Shown here in pieces: positions 21,572-29,812 of a stretch of DNA of 30,422 bases (position 1 is its first letter; every line of letters begins with the position of its first letter). A program made the translations under genes and the position numbers. Below the pieces are notes generated by a model, which did no database searches, was not told the origin of the DNA, and saw only the letters and a list, made by a program, of their open reading frames with translations. Origin of the DNA: Spirochaetia bacterium (GTDB taxonomy: Bacteria > Spirochaetota > Spirochaetia > Treponematales > Treponemataceae); assembly GCA_900770075.1 (NCBI GenBank), contig CAAGIZ010000136.1, positions 1-30,422 of the forward strand, in the 5' to 3' direction.

Positions 21572-22099
21572 TTGGCAGACATAAAAGGTTTAAGAATCAA
21601 TGAACAGATTCGTGTTCGTGAAGTTCGTTTGATTGACGGTGAAGGTGAAAAGAGTGAAGTAAAGATTATTTCAACTCGAGAAGCACTGGAATTAGCAAAA
21701 GAGAGAAATCTCGACCTTGTAGAAGTGTCCCCTAACGCAAATCCGCCGGTTTGCAAGATTCTTAATTTTGGTAAGTACAGGTATGAGCAGGAAAAAAGAC
21801 TCCGTGATTCCCGCAAAAACCAAAAAGCCCTTAAGAATAAGGAAATCCGCATGCAGCCAAAAATCGGCGCAGGCGACCTTGACACTAAGGCAAAACACAT
21901 TCAGGAATTCCTTGATGAAGGTAACAAGGTAAAAGTAACGATCCGTTTCCGCGGACGCGAACTTGCCCATACAGAACTGGGATTTGATGTCCTGAAGGAA
22001 GTAGAAAAAAGACTTCGTGAAGGTTCTTATGCCATTGAAAAGGCTCCGGCAATGGAAGGCCGTTTCATGTCTATGACCCTTAACTCGAAAGTCAAGTAA
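21572..22099 (+). CDS. infC: Translation initiation factor IF-3
   Basis: 175 residues. It binds the 30S subunit, checks start-codon/initiator pairing and blocks premature 50S joining. The N-terminal domain has INEQIRVREVRLID and LDLVEVSPNANPPVCKILNFGKYRYE, and the C-terminal domain has KIGAGDLDTKAKHIQEFL, VTIRFRGRELAHTELG. Start is TTG 21572 with AGGAGG 5 nt upstream; no nearby in-frame ATG fits. Non-canonical infC starts are known to support IF-3 autoregulation. It heads the classical infC-rpmI-rplT operon. Confidence 0.96.
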   Translation: MADIKGLRINEQIRVREVRLIDGEGEKSEVKIISTREALELAKERNLDLVEVSPNANPPVCKILNFGKYRYEQEKRLRDSRKNQKALKNKEIRMQPKIGAGDLDTKAKHIQEFLDEGNKVKVTIRFRGRELAHTELGFDVLKEVEKRLREGSYAIEKAPAMEGRFMSMTLNSKVK

Positions 22100-22119
22100 A
22101 GGAATGAGGTAAACGCAAA

Positions 22120-22320
22120 ATGCCTAAGATGAAGACAAAGAAAGCCTCAGCAAAGAGATTTTCTCTTACTGGTACAGGCAAGGTAAAGTACAAGAAAATG
22201 AATCTTCGTCATATTTTGACCAAGAAATCACCAAAACGCAAGATGCACCTTCGCGGTGCAGGAATTCTTTCTGAAGATTCTGCAGCAAGAATCCGTAAAC
22301 AGCAGCTTCCATACGGCTAA
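22120..22320 (+). CDS. rpmI: 50S ribosomal protein L35
   Basis: 66 residues, highly basic, with MPKMKTKKASAKRFSLTG and HILTKKSPKRKMHLR typical of L35. It lies 20 bp after infC and 25 bp before rplT. Part of the conserved translation operon, in many bacteria controlled by L20 binding the leader mRNA; no L20 site was identifiable by eye. Confidence 0.96.
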   Translation: MPKMKTKKASAKRFSLTGTGKVKYKKMNLRHILTKKSPKRKMHLRGAGILSEDSAARIRKQQLPYG

Positions 22321-22345
22321 TGTCCGCTGGTAAAAGGAGAATAAA

Positions 22346-22705
22346 ATGTCTAGAGCAATAGATGGAACAAAACGCAATAATCGCCGTGCAAAAATTCTTA
22401 AATTGGCCAGTGGTTTTACAGGACGCAGGGGAACAAACTACAAGGCTGCTAAAGACGCAGTTGTAAAGGCTCTCCGCCACGCTTATGTAGACCGCCGCGA
22501 CCGCAAGGGCGACTTCCGCCAGTTGTGGATTGCACGTATCAACGCAGCTGTCCGCGATGAAGGACTTTCCTACTCGCGCTTTATCGATGGTCTTAACAAA
22601 GCTGGCGTAACACTGAACCGCAAGGCTCTTTCGAACATGGCTATCGAAGACCCTGCCGCTTTTAAGGCTGTTGTTGAAGTTGCAAAAAAAGCACTCGGCA
22701 AATAG
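22346..22705 (+). CDS. rplT: 50S ribosomal protein L20
   Basis: 119 residues with the L20 pattern: RRAKILKLASGFTGRRGTN, a basic long helix, HAYVDRRDRKGDFRQLWIAR and SRFIDGLNKAGVTLNRKALS. An early 23S assembly protein and, in other bacteria, the repressor of its own operon. AAAGGAG lies 8 nt before ATG 22346. Confidence 0.97.
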   Translation: MSRAIDGTKRNNRRAKILKLASGFTGRRGTNYKAAKDAVVKALRHAYVDRRDRKGDFRQLWIARINAAVRDEGLSYSRFIDGLNKAGVTLNRKALSNMAIEDPAAFKAVVEVAKKALGK

Positions 22706-22711
22706 TTTCAG

Positions 22712-22742
22712 GGCAAAGTAAAAACTTTGTATTTACTTTGCC
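22712..22742 (+). terminator. Hairpin after rplT, possible partial terminator
   Basis: GGCAAAGTAAA (22712-22722) pairs perfectly with TTTACTTTGCC (22732-22742) around a 9-nt loop. Only three T follow, so read-through into the zapB-like gene, which starts 30 bp later with no visible promoter, is likely. Confidence 0.55.
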
Positions 22743-22771
22743 TTTAGAGTTATCTTTACGGAGACGTAAAT

Positions 22772-23314
22772 ATGATTTCGCTCAATCAGGTTCTGCTTCT
22801 TGAAGAAAAAGTTGAAAATGCTGTAAAAAAAATAGTACAGCTTAATGCGGAAAATGCTGCTTTGCGTAGAAAATGCGCAGAGCTCACAAACGCGCTTTCT
22901 GCAAAAACGGAGCAATTTTCTAATTTTCAGACAGACCAGAGCAAGATTGAGCAAGGTATCTTAAAGGCACTTGAACGGCTCAATGCTGTGGAGAACGCTG
23001 TTCTTTCTTCAGCAGAGGACATTCAGGTGTCGCAATCCCACCAGAATTCCCTTCAAAACCAAATTCAAAACACAGAACAGGAAATTGCACCTGCAGTTCT
23101 GGCACAGACGTTTTTATCTGAACAGCAGGACAGTTCCGAAAAGGATATGTCCGTTCAATCTTTTGACACAGCGGAACCTTTAGATACTGGTTTACAGGAA
23201 AACAATCCGCAGGAAAACAAAACTGAAGTTCAACAGGAGCCGGAAGTAAGAAAGGAAAACAAGAAGGAAGGAGAAAACCCCGATTCCCTTCAGCCGGCCT
23301 TTGACATTTTTTAA
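22772..23314 (+). CDS. Coiled-coil protein, ZapB-like
   Basis: 180 residues. The first 70 or so form a strong coiled coil with regular Leu/Val spacing (LLLEEKVENAVKKIVQLNAE, then NAALRRKCAELTNAL), like ZapB and related cell-division coiled coils. The rest (about 85-180) is Gln/Glu/Asn-rich and probably disordered, ending with DSLQPAFDIF, which could be a short binding peptide. It sits 20 bp ahead of zapA, which supports a role at the division ring, but the homology to ZapB is by pattern only. Ribosome-binding site GGAGA precedes ATG 22772. Confidence 0.65.
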   Translation: MISLNQVLLLEEKVENAVKKIVQLNAENAALRRKCAELTNALSAKTEQFSNFQTDQSKIEQGILKALERLNAVENAVLSSAEDIQVSQSHQNSLQNQIQNTEQEIAPAVLAQTFLSEQQDSSEKDMSVQSFDTAEPLDTGLQENNPQENKTEVQQEPEVRKENKKEGENPDSLQPAFDIF

Positions 23315-23334
23315 ACATAAAAACAGGACGCTCC

Positions 23335-23649
23335 ATGGGAACCTTACAGATTGATTTATTGGGGACTTCTTTTTCAATAAAGGCAACGGAAGACGATGAA
23401 TATCTGGAAAAACTTCTAGGCTACTATAAAAAAATAATCGATGAAATTCAAAAAAGCGGCATGTTAAAAGAAAAACTGCATGTTTCAATTCTTGCAGGGA
23501 TAATGCTGTGCGACGAGCTTTACAAGGAAAAATCCAGAAAATCCCTTTCCCAAGATCCTCTGGCTCTGCAGAATTCCAACGAAAAGGCAGAAAAACTTAC
23601 CGCAGAAATGATAAAAAAACTGGACAAGGCTTTGAGCCTGCAGGGCTGA
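23335..23649 (+). CDS. zapA: Cell division protein ZapA
   Basis: 104 residues, typical ZapA size. MGTLQIDLLGTSFSIKATED corresponds to the N-terminal strand-rich head (GxxYxI/SFSI motif), followed by EYLEKLLGYYKKIIDEIQ and a helical region ILAGIMLCDELYKEK, with a C-terminal coiled coil. ZapA bundles FtsZ filaments at midcell. Located directly after the ZapB-like gene; both follow the ribosomal genes, an order I recall from T. pallidum. Confidence 0.85.
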   Translation: MGTLQIDLLGTSFSIKATEDDEYLEKLLGYYKKIIDEIQKSGMLKEKLHVSILAGIMLCDELYKEKSRKSLSQDPLALQNSNEKAEKLTAEMIKKLDKALSLQG

Positions 23650-23655
23650 AAAAAA

Positions 23656-24156
23656 ATGTATTCTTTTTTTATATGGATTGATGCCGATTCCTGCCCTCTC
23701 CCCGTGAGGAATTGGGTAATCGACATTGCAAAGGCAAAAGCTCTCAACGTAAATTTTGTTGCCAATCGGGAAATTCCCCATCCTAAAAACGATGCACATT
23801 TTAAAATGTTTGTCTGCGAAAAAACAGAAGGGGCTGCCGATGACTTTATCTTTTCCAATGTCGGCGGAAATGACATAGTAGTAACAAGGGACATTCCTTT
23901 TGCAGCAAGGCTTGTAGAAAAGGGTATTTTTGTCATGAATGACAGAGGGAAAGTTTTTACAAAGGACAACATTGCAGAACGGCTGAGCGAAAGAAACTTT
24001 AACCTGAATCTTGCCATGATTGGACTCTCCGGGAACAGTGCCAGGCACTACGGTCCTAAAGAGCTGAAAAAATTTGCCGACTGCTTTGAAAGAAAAACCA
24101 GCCAGCTGATAGTAAACGACACTTTCATGCAGAAAAAATCCGCAGAAAAAAAATGA
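23656..24156 (+). CDS. YaiI/YqxD family (DUF188) protein
   Basis: 166 residues. Family features: FIWIDADSCPLPVRNWV at the N-terminus, ANREIPHP, VGGNDIVVTRDIPFAARLVEKG and MNDRGKVFTKDNIAERL. Acidic residues (DAD, TRD, NDRG) are placed as in PIN-like nucleases, which has led to the suggestion that the family is nuclease-like, but its function is not established. It starts 6 bp after zapA with no good ribosome-binding site, so translation is probably coupled. Confidence 0.88.
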   Translation: MYSFFIWIDADSCPLPVRNWVIDIAKAKALNVNFVANREIPHPKNDAHFKMFVCEKTEGAADDFIFSNVGGNDIVVTRDIPFAARLVEKGIFVMNDRGKVFTKDNIAERLSERNFNLNLAMIGLSGNSARHYGPKELKKFADCFERKTSQLIVNDTFMQKKSAEKK

Positions 24157-24187
24157 ATAGAACAGATGTCTTATTCTTGAGGGAAGT

Positions 24188-24209
24188 TCTAAAAATTGCA
24201 AATTTTAGA
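24188..24209. repeat. Palindromic intergenic element, copy 2
   Basis: TCTAAAAATTG followed by CAAATTTTAGA, a 22-bp imperfect palindrome that matches the centre of the element after glgC (11414-11435) at 20 of 22 positions. Here it lies between the convergent yaiI and HD-GYP genes. The outer stem seen in copy 1 is not conserved. Confidence 0.65.
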
Positions 24210-24243
24210 GCTGCTTTGAAAAATGCGATTTGAACTGTCCTTT

Positions 24244-25500
24244 TCAGTCGTTTTCTTCGGACTTTTCGTCTGCTTCAAAAGAAGAATTTATTGCGACAAT
24301 CCGATCTTTTATTTGAATGAAAGCCTTTACGAGTTCCGGATCAAACTGAGTTCCTGAAAGCTTTTCTATTTCCATAAATGAATCTTCCAGAGACCAGGCT
24401 CCCTTGTATGCTCTTTTATGACTCAGAGCATCGAAAACATCGGCGATTGAAACAATTCTGGCTGCAAGGGGTATCTCTTCTCCTGCCAGAGGTTTTGCAT
24501 GGGGCAGAGCCATTCCAGGCACATATTTTGTGTAGTCAAAATCTCCCGGATAACCACAGTCCTGTCCATTCCACCATTCATGATGCCGCAGGGCAACATC
24601 CCGGCACATCTGTTCAAGGGAAGATTCTGCGTCCGTAAATACAAGGGCTCCTGCACAGGTATGACCTTTCATTACGTCCCGTTCTTCGCTGGTAAGTCGT
24701 GGCTTAACCTTTTTGAGGATTGAATCCTGAACTGCAACTTTTCCAAAATCGTGGCATTTGGCTGCAATCTTTAAGTTATCCCTGAATTTCTGCTGCTCAA
24801 AAAAAGGAACGTTTCTGTTCATAGCCCAGCGGTCATAGATTTCGATGGAAAAAGAAGAAACCCTCTCCACATGCTTGAAAGTTTCTTTCGGATCCCGGAA
24901 CTGAGCCATAAGCTGAAGGGATTTTATCATGTTTCCGATAATGCAGGCATGTTCAAGTGCCTGAACCGCACTTACAGCAAAATGTTTTATGTAAAGTTCT
25001 GCATCGCTGTCAAAAGGAATTACATTTCCGGCTTCGTTCTGGGCATTTATAATCTGAAGCACACCCAAGATTTTTCCGCTGGCAATTTTCAGCGGAATAC
25101 AGAACATGGAAGTCGTGCGGTATCCTGTTTCTTCATCGTTTGTCTTGTTAAACGAAAAAGGCTTGTCTTCTGAGAGATTATAGGCATCGGTTATGTTTAC
25201 GACTTCTCCTGAAAGCACGCAATAGCCGGCGATTGATTTTTTTGAAATCGGAAAAGAAAAAGAAACATAAGGGATTTTTGAGCCTTCCGGCAGGGATTTT
25301 AACTGGGTATCGTTCTGGGCATACTTTATGCGCAGGTTGGTGCCTTCGACAACATATATAGAGCCGGCGTCTGCATGAACAATCTTCCGGGCTTCTGTCA
25401 GAATGCGTTCCAACAAAATGTCAAGATCCTGAATTTCATTCAGTTTGCTTTCCATTTCGATAATTCCCTGAAGTTTTTGTTCTTTTGTAATCGAAGACAT
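24244..25500 (-). CDS. GAF/HD-GYP domain protein, predicted c-di-GMP phosphodiesterase
   Basis: 418 residues, no membrane helix. A GAF domain (about 18-190: LERILTEARKIVHADAGSIYV, ending MFCIPLKIASGKILGVLQI) is followed by an HD-GYP domain (about 205-390): HVERVSS, AAKCHDFGKVAV (the HD pair), MKGHTCAGA, RHHEWWNGQDCGYP (HHE and GYP) and ADVFDALSHKRAYK. These metal and signature residues are all present. About 20 residues (DYTKYVPGMALPHAKPLAGE) are inserted after GYP. It should hydrolyse c-di-GMP under control of a GAF ligand. ATG 25500 has AGGGGA 6 nt upstream. Last in a minus-strand series behind a methyltransferase gene, perhaps with its own promoter. Confidence 0.9.
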   Translation of the reverse strand: MSSITKEQKLQGIIEMESKLNEIQDLDILLERILTEARKIVHADAGSIYVVEGTNLRIKYAQNDTQLKSLPEGSKIPYVSFSFPISKKSIAGYCVLSGEVVNITDAYNLSEDKPFSFNKTNDEETGYRTTSMFCIPLKIASGKILGVLQIINAQNEAGNVIPFDSDAELYIKHFAVSAVQALEHACIIGNMIKSLQLMAQFRDPKETFKHVERVSSFSIEIYDRWAMNRNVPFFEQQKFRDNLKIAAKCHDFGKVAVQDSILKKVKPRLTSEERDVMKGHTCAGALVFTDAESSLEQMCRDVALRHHEWWNGQDCGYPGDFDYTKYVPGMALPHAKPLAGEEIPLAARIVSIADVFDALSHKRAYKGAWSLEDSFMEIEKLSGTQFDPELVKAFIQIKDRIVAINSSFEADEKSEEND

Positions 25501-25529
25501 ATCTTTCCCCTAAAATTAAAGTACAGTTC

Positions 25530-25538
25530 ATTCTAACA
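25530..25538 (-). promoter_or_regulatory. Possible extended -10 promoter of the HD-GYP gene
   Basis: On the minus strand TGTTAGAAT (25538-25530) fits an extended -10. No good -35 is seen at the right distance. The 85-bp gap to the upstream gene leaves room for a promoter. Confidence 0.35.
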
Positions 25539-25585
25539 CGGAACAATAAATTCTTCTAGGCAAAAACCCCGGTTAAAAGGCAAGT

Positions 25586-26422
25586 TTACAGCGGAATTTC
25601 ATCTTTTTTGTGAAGAAGTGAAAAATAAAGGGGACCTGCTCCTGCACAGGCATCCGGCAATACATGAGTTCCGAAGGCAGTTTTTTCACCCTCAGGCAGG
25701 GTTGAATTACAGAACTCCGATACGTCAGTCACGGTATCAGGGAAGCACACTTCAGCATCGTCAAATTTTTTCAGCAGTTTTTTTATTACACCGTCGTTTT
25801 CGTCGGGATTTAAGGCACAGGTTGAATAGAGAAGATATCCTCCCCCGTTGAGCATTCTCCAGGCGGAAGACAAAAGGGCCCACTGGGCAACTGCCAGGGT
25901 TTTTATTCTCGACGGAGACCAGTCTTTTAAATAATTCAAATCCCGCAGAACATGACGTTCCGAAGAACAGGGAGCATCAAGAAGAATGCGGTCAAAACGG
26001 TTGGCTTTAGAAAGACAGAGGGTTGCGCCGTCTTTACAGATGACTGTAACCCTGCTTTTTATCTCATCTGGAAGGCAGTTTTGCACTGAGCGGACCAGAC
26101 GGGCTTTTCTTTCGGAAGAACGTTCGTTTGAAAGAAGTACGGCAGATTTTTCCATGCAAGATGCAAGGACGATTGTCTTACCTCCAGGGGCGGCACACAT
26201 ATCAAGGACGGTTTCTGCACCTTTTAACGGGAGACTTGCAGCAGCACGGATTGAAGCAGTGTCCAGAAAATAGCTTTCTGCTCCAGCGTTAAATTCTGCA
26301 GGTTGGTTTTCACCGTAAAGGGATTCTTTCAAATTTTGCCACCGGGAACCGAATATCTGCGAGTAGTATAAATCAAACCCCTCTGCTCCATACAGCCTGT
26401 TTTTTCTGTCTTTCTGTTTCAT
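25586..26422 (-). CDS. RsmB/RsmF (NOL1/NOP2/Sun) family RNA cytosine-C5 methyltransferase
   Basis: 278 residues, shorter than RsmB because it lacks the N-terminal NusB-like domain and the C-terminal PUA-like part of RsmF. SAM-binding motif VLDMCAAPGGKT, acidic NERSSERKARL, catalytic motif DAPCSSERHV (Cys) and STCALNPDEND (second Cys) are all present, so it should be an active m5C methyltransferase on rRNA or tRNA; the target base is not predictable. It starts 5 bp after the hexosaminidase stop codon with a weak ribosome-binding site. Confidence 0.88.
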   Translation of the reverse strand: MKQKDRKNRLYGAEGFDLYYSQIFGSRWQNLKESLYGENQPAEFNAGAESYFLDTASIRAAASLPLKGAETVLDMCAAPGGKTIVLASCMEKSAVLLSNERSSERKARLVRSVQNCLPDEIKSRVTVICKDGATLCLSKANRFDRILLDAPCSSERHVLRDLNYLKDWSPSRIKTLAVAQWALLSSAWRMLNGGGYLLYSTCALNPDENDGVIKKLLKKFDDAEVCFPDTVTDVSEFCNSTLPEGEKTAFGTHVLPDACAGAGPLYFSLLHKKDEIPL

Positions 26423-26427
26423 TGTAT

Positions 26428-27681
26428 CTATTCCAAAGCAAGGACTTCAAAGCGGGGAATCTTCAGTGATTTTCCATTTTCGTCTAAATCAATCCGTTTT
26501 AATTTCAAAAGTCCTTTTTTAATTTTTGCTTCGATTACCCGGCATACGCTTTCTTTTACTTTTTCTGCAAATTCAGCAGATTCTTCCGCCTTTTTAAGAA
26601 GAATCTTTGCAACAGGCGCAAAGCGCTTTTCGCTGAGCATTATTATGTTTACACCAGCTTCAATCGCCTGAACTGCAGCCATTTCTTCAGAAAAACCGTT
26701 ATCTGCCAGTGCCCCCATAAAAATATCATCGCTTAAAACAAGTCCTTCATAGCCCCATTCCTGCCGCAAAACCCTGTCCACCCAAAAAGAAGAAAGGCAG
26801 GCTGGAACGGAACTGTCCAAGCCTTCGATAGAAAAATCCTTCGGGCGGATTCTGGCATGGCTCATAAGCACGGCAGAAGAAAGGGGAAGTAGTTTTTTGA
26901 ACGGGGCAAGGATTTCTTCTTCCAGCTGTTTTTTCGTTACAGAAATTTCCGGGAGTCCTGTATGAGGATCCGTATTTGAATTTCCAGGAAAGTGCTTAAG
27001 TACGGAAATAATATTCCGGTTTTCAAAGGCATTTATCTCCAAAGGTGCATAGGCAAGGACTTTTTCCTGAGAACCGAAAGACCGTGTGTCCAAAAAACTG
27101 GCATTTTCAGGAGTTTCCGGCTCAACGACAGGTGCAAGGTTCATGTTAAAACCCAGTTCCGCCATCTGCAGGGACTGTTTTTCGTAAAGGTCTTTTGCAG
27201 CAGCTTCATCAAGATTCTCTGCAATAAATTTTTCTGACGGAAAAGAATCAGTAATCCCCCGCAGACGGTTCACATAACCGCCTTCCTGGTCCACTGCAAT
27301 AAAAGGCGGAGGATTAGCGTTTTTTGCATAGCAGGCATTTATAGAATCTATAAAAAAACTAACCTTCTCTTTTGAGTCAGCAACGTTATAGCTGAAAAAA
27401 AGACAGCCTCCTGGAAGCAGAGGTTCGGAAAGATCAGCATTTTCATAAAGAGAAGAAACTTTTTCCACAGGAACAAAAACTCTGTTTCCTTCTATATTCA
27501 CAAGAAAAAGCTGGGAAACCTGAACAGATCGGGGCAAGGCAGAAACAAACTGTTCAACAGCAACCTTTTTTGCAGAACATACAGACTCTTCGTAAAGTCT
27601 GACCCGCTCTTCTTTAGAAACACAGGAAGACAGCAAAAAAGAACAAAGAACCAGTGGCAAAAACTTAAAAGTTTCTGCCAT
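26428..27681 (-). CDS. Glycoside hydrolase family 3 lipoprotein, NagZ/beta-N-acetylhexosaminidase-like
   Basis: 417 residues from ATG 27681, chosen because the product then begins with a lipoprotein signal (MAETFKFLPLVLCSFLLSSC, lipobox LSSC, Cys20). The GH3 barrel shows FIAVDQEGGYVNRLR, LGFNMNLAPVVE, VLKHFPGNSNTDPHTGLP, VLMSHARI and LVLSDDIFMGAL, the last holding the predicted Asp nucleophile. The Asp-x-His dyad of NagZ-type enzymes is kept (DPH), but GHG after KHFP is replaced by GNS. It likely removes N-acetylhexosamine from peptidoglycan or glycan fragments at the membrane surface, unlike the cytosolic NagZ of enterics. Located 43 bp behind the chemoreceptor gene. Confidence 0.87.
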   Translation of the reverse strand: MAETFKFLPLVLCSFLLSSCVSKEERVRLYEESVCSAKKVAVEQFVSALPRSVQVSQLFLVNIEGNRVFVPVEKVSSLYENADLSEPLLPGGCLFFSYNVADSKEKVSFFIDSINACYAKNANPPPFIAVDQEGGYVNRLRGITDSFPSEKFIAENLDEAAAKDLYEKQSLQMAELGFNMNLAPVVEPETPENASFLDTRSFGSQEKVLAYAPLEINAFENRNIISVLKHFPGNSNTDPHTGLPEISVTKKQLEEEILAPFKKLLPLSSAVLMSHARIRPKDFSIEGLDSSVPACLSSFWVDRVLRQEWGYEGLVLSDDIFMGALADNGFSEEMAAVQAIEAGVNIIMLSEKRFAPVAKILLKKAEESAEFAEKVKESVCRVIEAKIKKGLLKLKRIDLDENGKSLKIPRFEVLALE

Positions 27682-27724
27682 ATAATTCCAGTTATTCTTT
27701 TTGAAAAGACAAAACGCCATGGAG

Positions 27725-29764
27725 CTAGACTTTGAATTTAACAAGCATCTCATCGATTGCAGTCATTGCATCTTTTGTTTTACCTGCAAGTTCACTTACA
27801 ATCTGAGTCGCTTCGCTTATCTGCTTTGAACCGGCTGCCATCTCGTCCATGCTTCCCATTACGGTTGAAGAAATCTGGGTTACCGCTACCATGTTGGAGT
27901 CGATTTTTTCAAAACCGTCTGAAAGGAGCTTTGAACTGTCATCAACAAGAACTGACTCATCCTTCATATTTCCAAGGGCTTCCAAAATCTGGGAAGAACC
28001 GCTGGTCTGCTCTTCCATTGCGTTGGAAATTTGAGATACGAGAGGATCCACAACGTTTACCTGACCATCGATGTTTTCAAAACTGGTCTGGGAAAGTTCT
28101 GCCAGCCGTCCGCCTTCATTGATAAGGGAAGTGATATCCTTTATGTTTTCTTCGATTGCTTTTGCCTGTGCACTGGAATTCTCTGCCAGCTTGCGGATTT
28201 CGTCAGCAACAACGGCAAAGCCCTTGCCTGCTTCTCCGGCATGAGCTGATTCAATCATGGCATTCATGGCCAGCAGGTTTGTCTGGGAAGAAATCGACTT
28301 GATAGTGTTGTTTGCATCTGCAAGAACCAGAGATTTTCCTTCGACCTGCTTGATTACGTCCGAACAGGCCTTAACGTTTTCTGCACCTTCTTTTATGAGT
28401 TTTTCCAAATCTGCAAAGGAAGAAGACATTTTTTCCGTTGAATCGGTTACGGAATGAATATTGCCGATCATCTGTTCGATTGCAGCAGAAGACTCCGTGA
28501 TATCGGAGGTCTGGGCAACTATATTCTGCTTGAGTTTTTGCATGGAACCGCTGGAAGTTTCGATTACGGAGGAAACAGTCTGTACCGCATTTACCTGATT
28601 TGCAGACTGATTCTTTACAGATTCGATGTTTGCCATAATCTGGGCTGTTGCACTGGCAGTTTCCTGGGAGCTGGTACCAAGTTCCTGAATTACGGACTTT
28701 ATGTCTGCAGCCCGCAGGTGAAGGTCTTTCATCAACTGCTGAAGCATGGCCATAAAGCGGTTTACGCCGGCAGACAAATCTTCAAATTCGTCCCCGCCCC
28801 GTTCTGGCAAGCGGACAGAAAGGTCTGCTTCTCCGCTGGAAAGGTTTTCTATTGCCTCGTTTGTCCGTTTAAGAGGTTTGTAAATTATGACAAAGATGAG
28901 GAAAAGAAGAATCAGCATGACGATAAATGCGTTTACGATGTTTGCACCGATAAGGATGCCCGTTACGCCGGCAATAGTCTTATAAACTCCGCTTGCCTTC
29001 TGTGCTACAAAAAGCCGGCAGTCGTCCAGTTCCGAATACTCCCAGCAGTGGGCAATGTAGGCCTCTGAACCGACATTTATAGTACCTACCCAGGTATCGT
29101 CTTCTTCCATGCCGTCCTGTATTTTTGAAGGAAGGCTCTGCCCTGTCAAAGCAGGAAGCGTTGAAGCAACAACTTTATCACCGTAGATTACGGCATATTC
29201 ACACCCTACATTTGAAGGAATTCTTTTCATAAAGTAGTCGCTACTTAAATTGGTCATTATCTCCACGGCACCTGCGACTTTTCCGTTTACAAAAATCGGA
29301 GCACAGGCCTCCGTTGAAAAATTTGAGCCGTCAATCATCTTCATTGAAGAAGCAGACTCACCTTCCAGGGCAGAATTTACTTCGTCAGACAGTTCTGCTC
29401 CGACAGCATATTCAGCAGGAGAGATGAGGTTTCCATCCGCATCGTAAACTGCGATGAATTCAAGTTCCAGGGAATCATAGACCATTTGGGAAACTTCACG
29501 GACTGCGTGCTCTGCGTTATTGGAAATAACTCCTGAATAAAAATTAGAAGCAAGGAGGGCAACGCTTTCGCCGTAAGTAAATTCTTCGTTTATTAAGTCT
29601 TCCACGATAAAGCGGTTTTTTGCCACCGTGGATTCCATAGTATGAAAAAGCCGGGAAGAAACAGCCTGCAAAAGTGCAAAAATCAGGGTGACGGCTGAAA
29701 CGACAAGAACTAGGATAGTCGGAACGACCAGTTTAAAGAAAATCGACTTAATGCGAAGCTTCAT
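27725..29764 (-). CDS. Methyl-accepting chemotaxis protein
   Basis: 679 residues. Membrane helix 1 (about 10-34), extracytoplasmic sensor domain (about 35-262) with a Cache-like pattern (LEFIAVYDADGNLISP, APIFVNGKVAGAVEIMTNLS), helix 2 (about 268-296), HAMP (about 297-350), and a signalling domain with the conserved hairpin tip (SSQTNLLAMNAMIESAHAGE, then GKGFAVVADEIRKLAE). It should control CheA/CheW. No C-terminal CheR-binding pentapeptide is visible. ATG 29764 has GAGG 8 nt upstream. Ligand unknown. It has its own strong promoter inside the end of the preceding small gene. Confidence 0.95.
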   Translation of the reverse strand: MKLRIKSIFFKLVVPTILVLVVSAVTLIFALLQAVSSRLFHTMESTVAKNRFIVEDLINEEFTYGESVALLASNFYSGVISNNAEHAVREVSQMVYDSLELEFIAVYDADGNLISPAEYAVGAELSDEVNSALEGESASSMKMIDGSNFSTEACAPIFVNGKVAGAVEIMTNLSSDYFMKRIPSNVGCEYAVIYGDKVVASTLPALTGQSLPSKIQDGMEEDDTWVGTINVGSEAYIAHCWEYSELDDCRLFVAQKASGVYKTIAGVTGILIGANIVNAFIVMLILLFLIFVIIYKPLKRTNEAIENLSSGEADLSVRLPERGGDEFEDLSAGVNRFMAMLQQLMKDLHLRAADIKSVIQELGTSSQETASATAQIMANIESVKNQSANQVNAVQTVSSVIETSSGSMQKLKQNIVAQTSDITESSAAIEQMIGNIHSVTDSTEKMSSSFADLEKLIKEGAENVKACSDVIKQVEGKSLVLADANNTIKSISSQTNLLAMNAMIESAHAGEAGKGFAVVADEIRKLAENSSAQAKAIEENIKDITSLINEGGRLAELSQTSFENIDGQVNVVDPLVSQISNAMEEQTSGSSQILEALGNMKDESVLVDDSSKLLSDGFEKIDSNMVAVTQISSTVMGSMDEMAAGSKQISEATQIVSELAGKTKDAMTAIDEMLVKFKV

Positions 29765-29783
29765 TTTTATACCTCAACGAAAC

Positions 29784-29812
29784 ATTTTAGCTTAATAAAA
29801 TAAACCTGTCAA
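29784..29812 (-). promoter_or_regulatory. Strong sigma-70-type promoter of the chemoreceptor gene
   Basis: On the minus strand, TTGACA (29812-29807), 17-nt spacer, TAAAAT (29789-29784). The -35 is perfect. It overlaps the last codons and stop of the upstream membrane protein gene. Confidence 0.7.
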
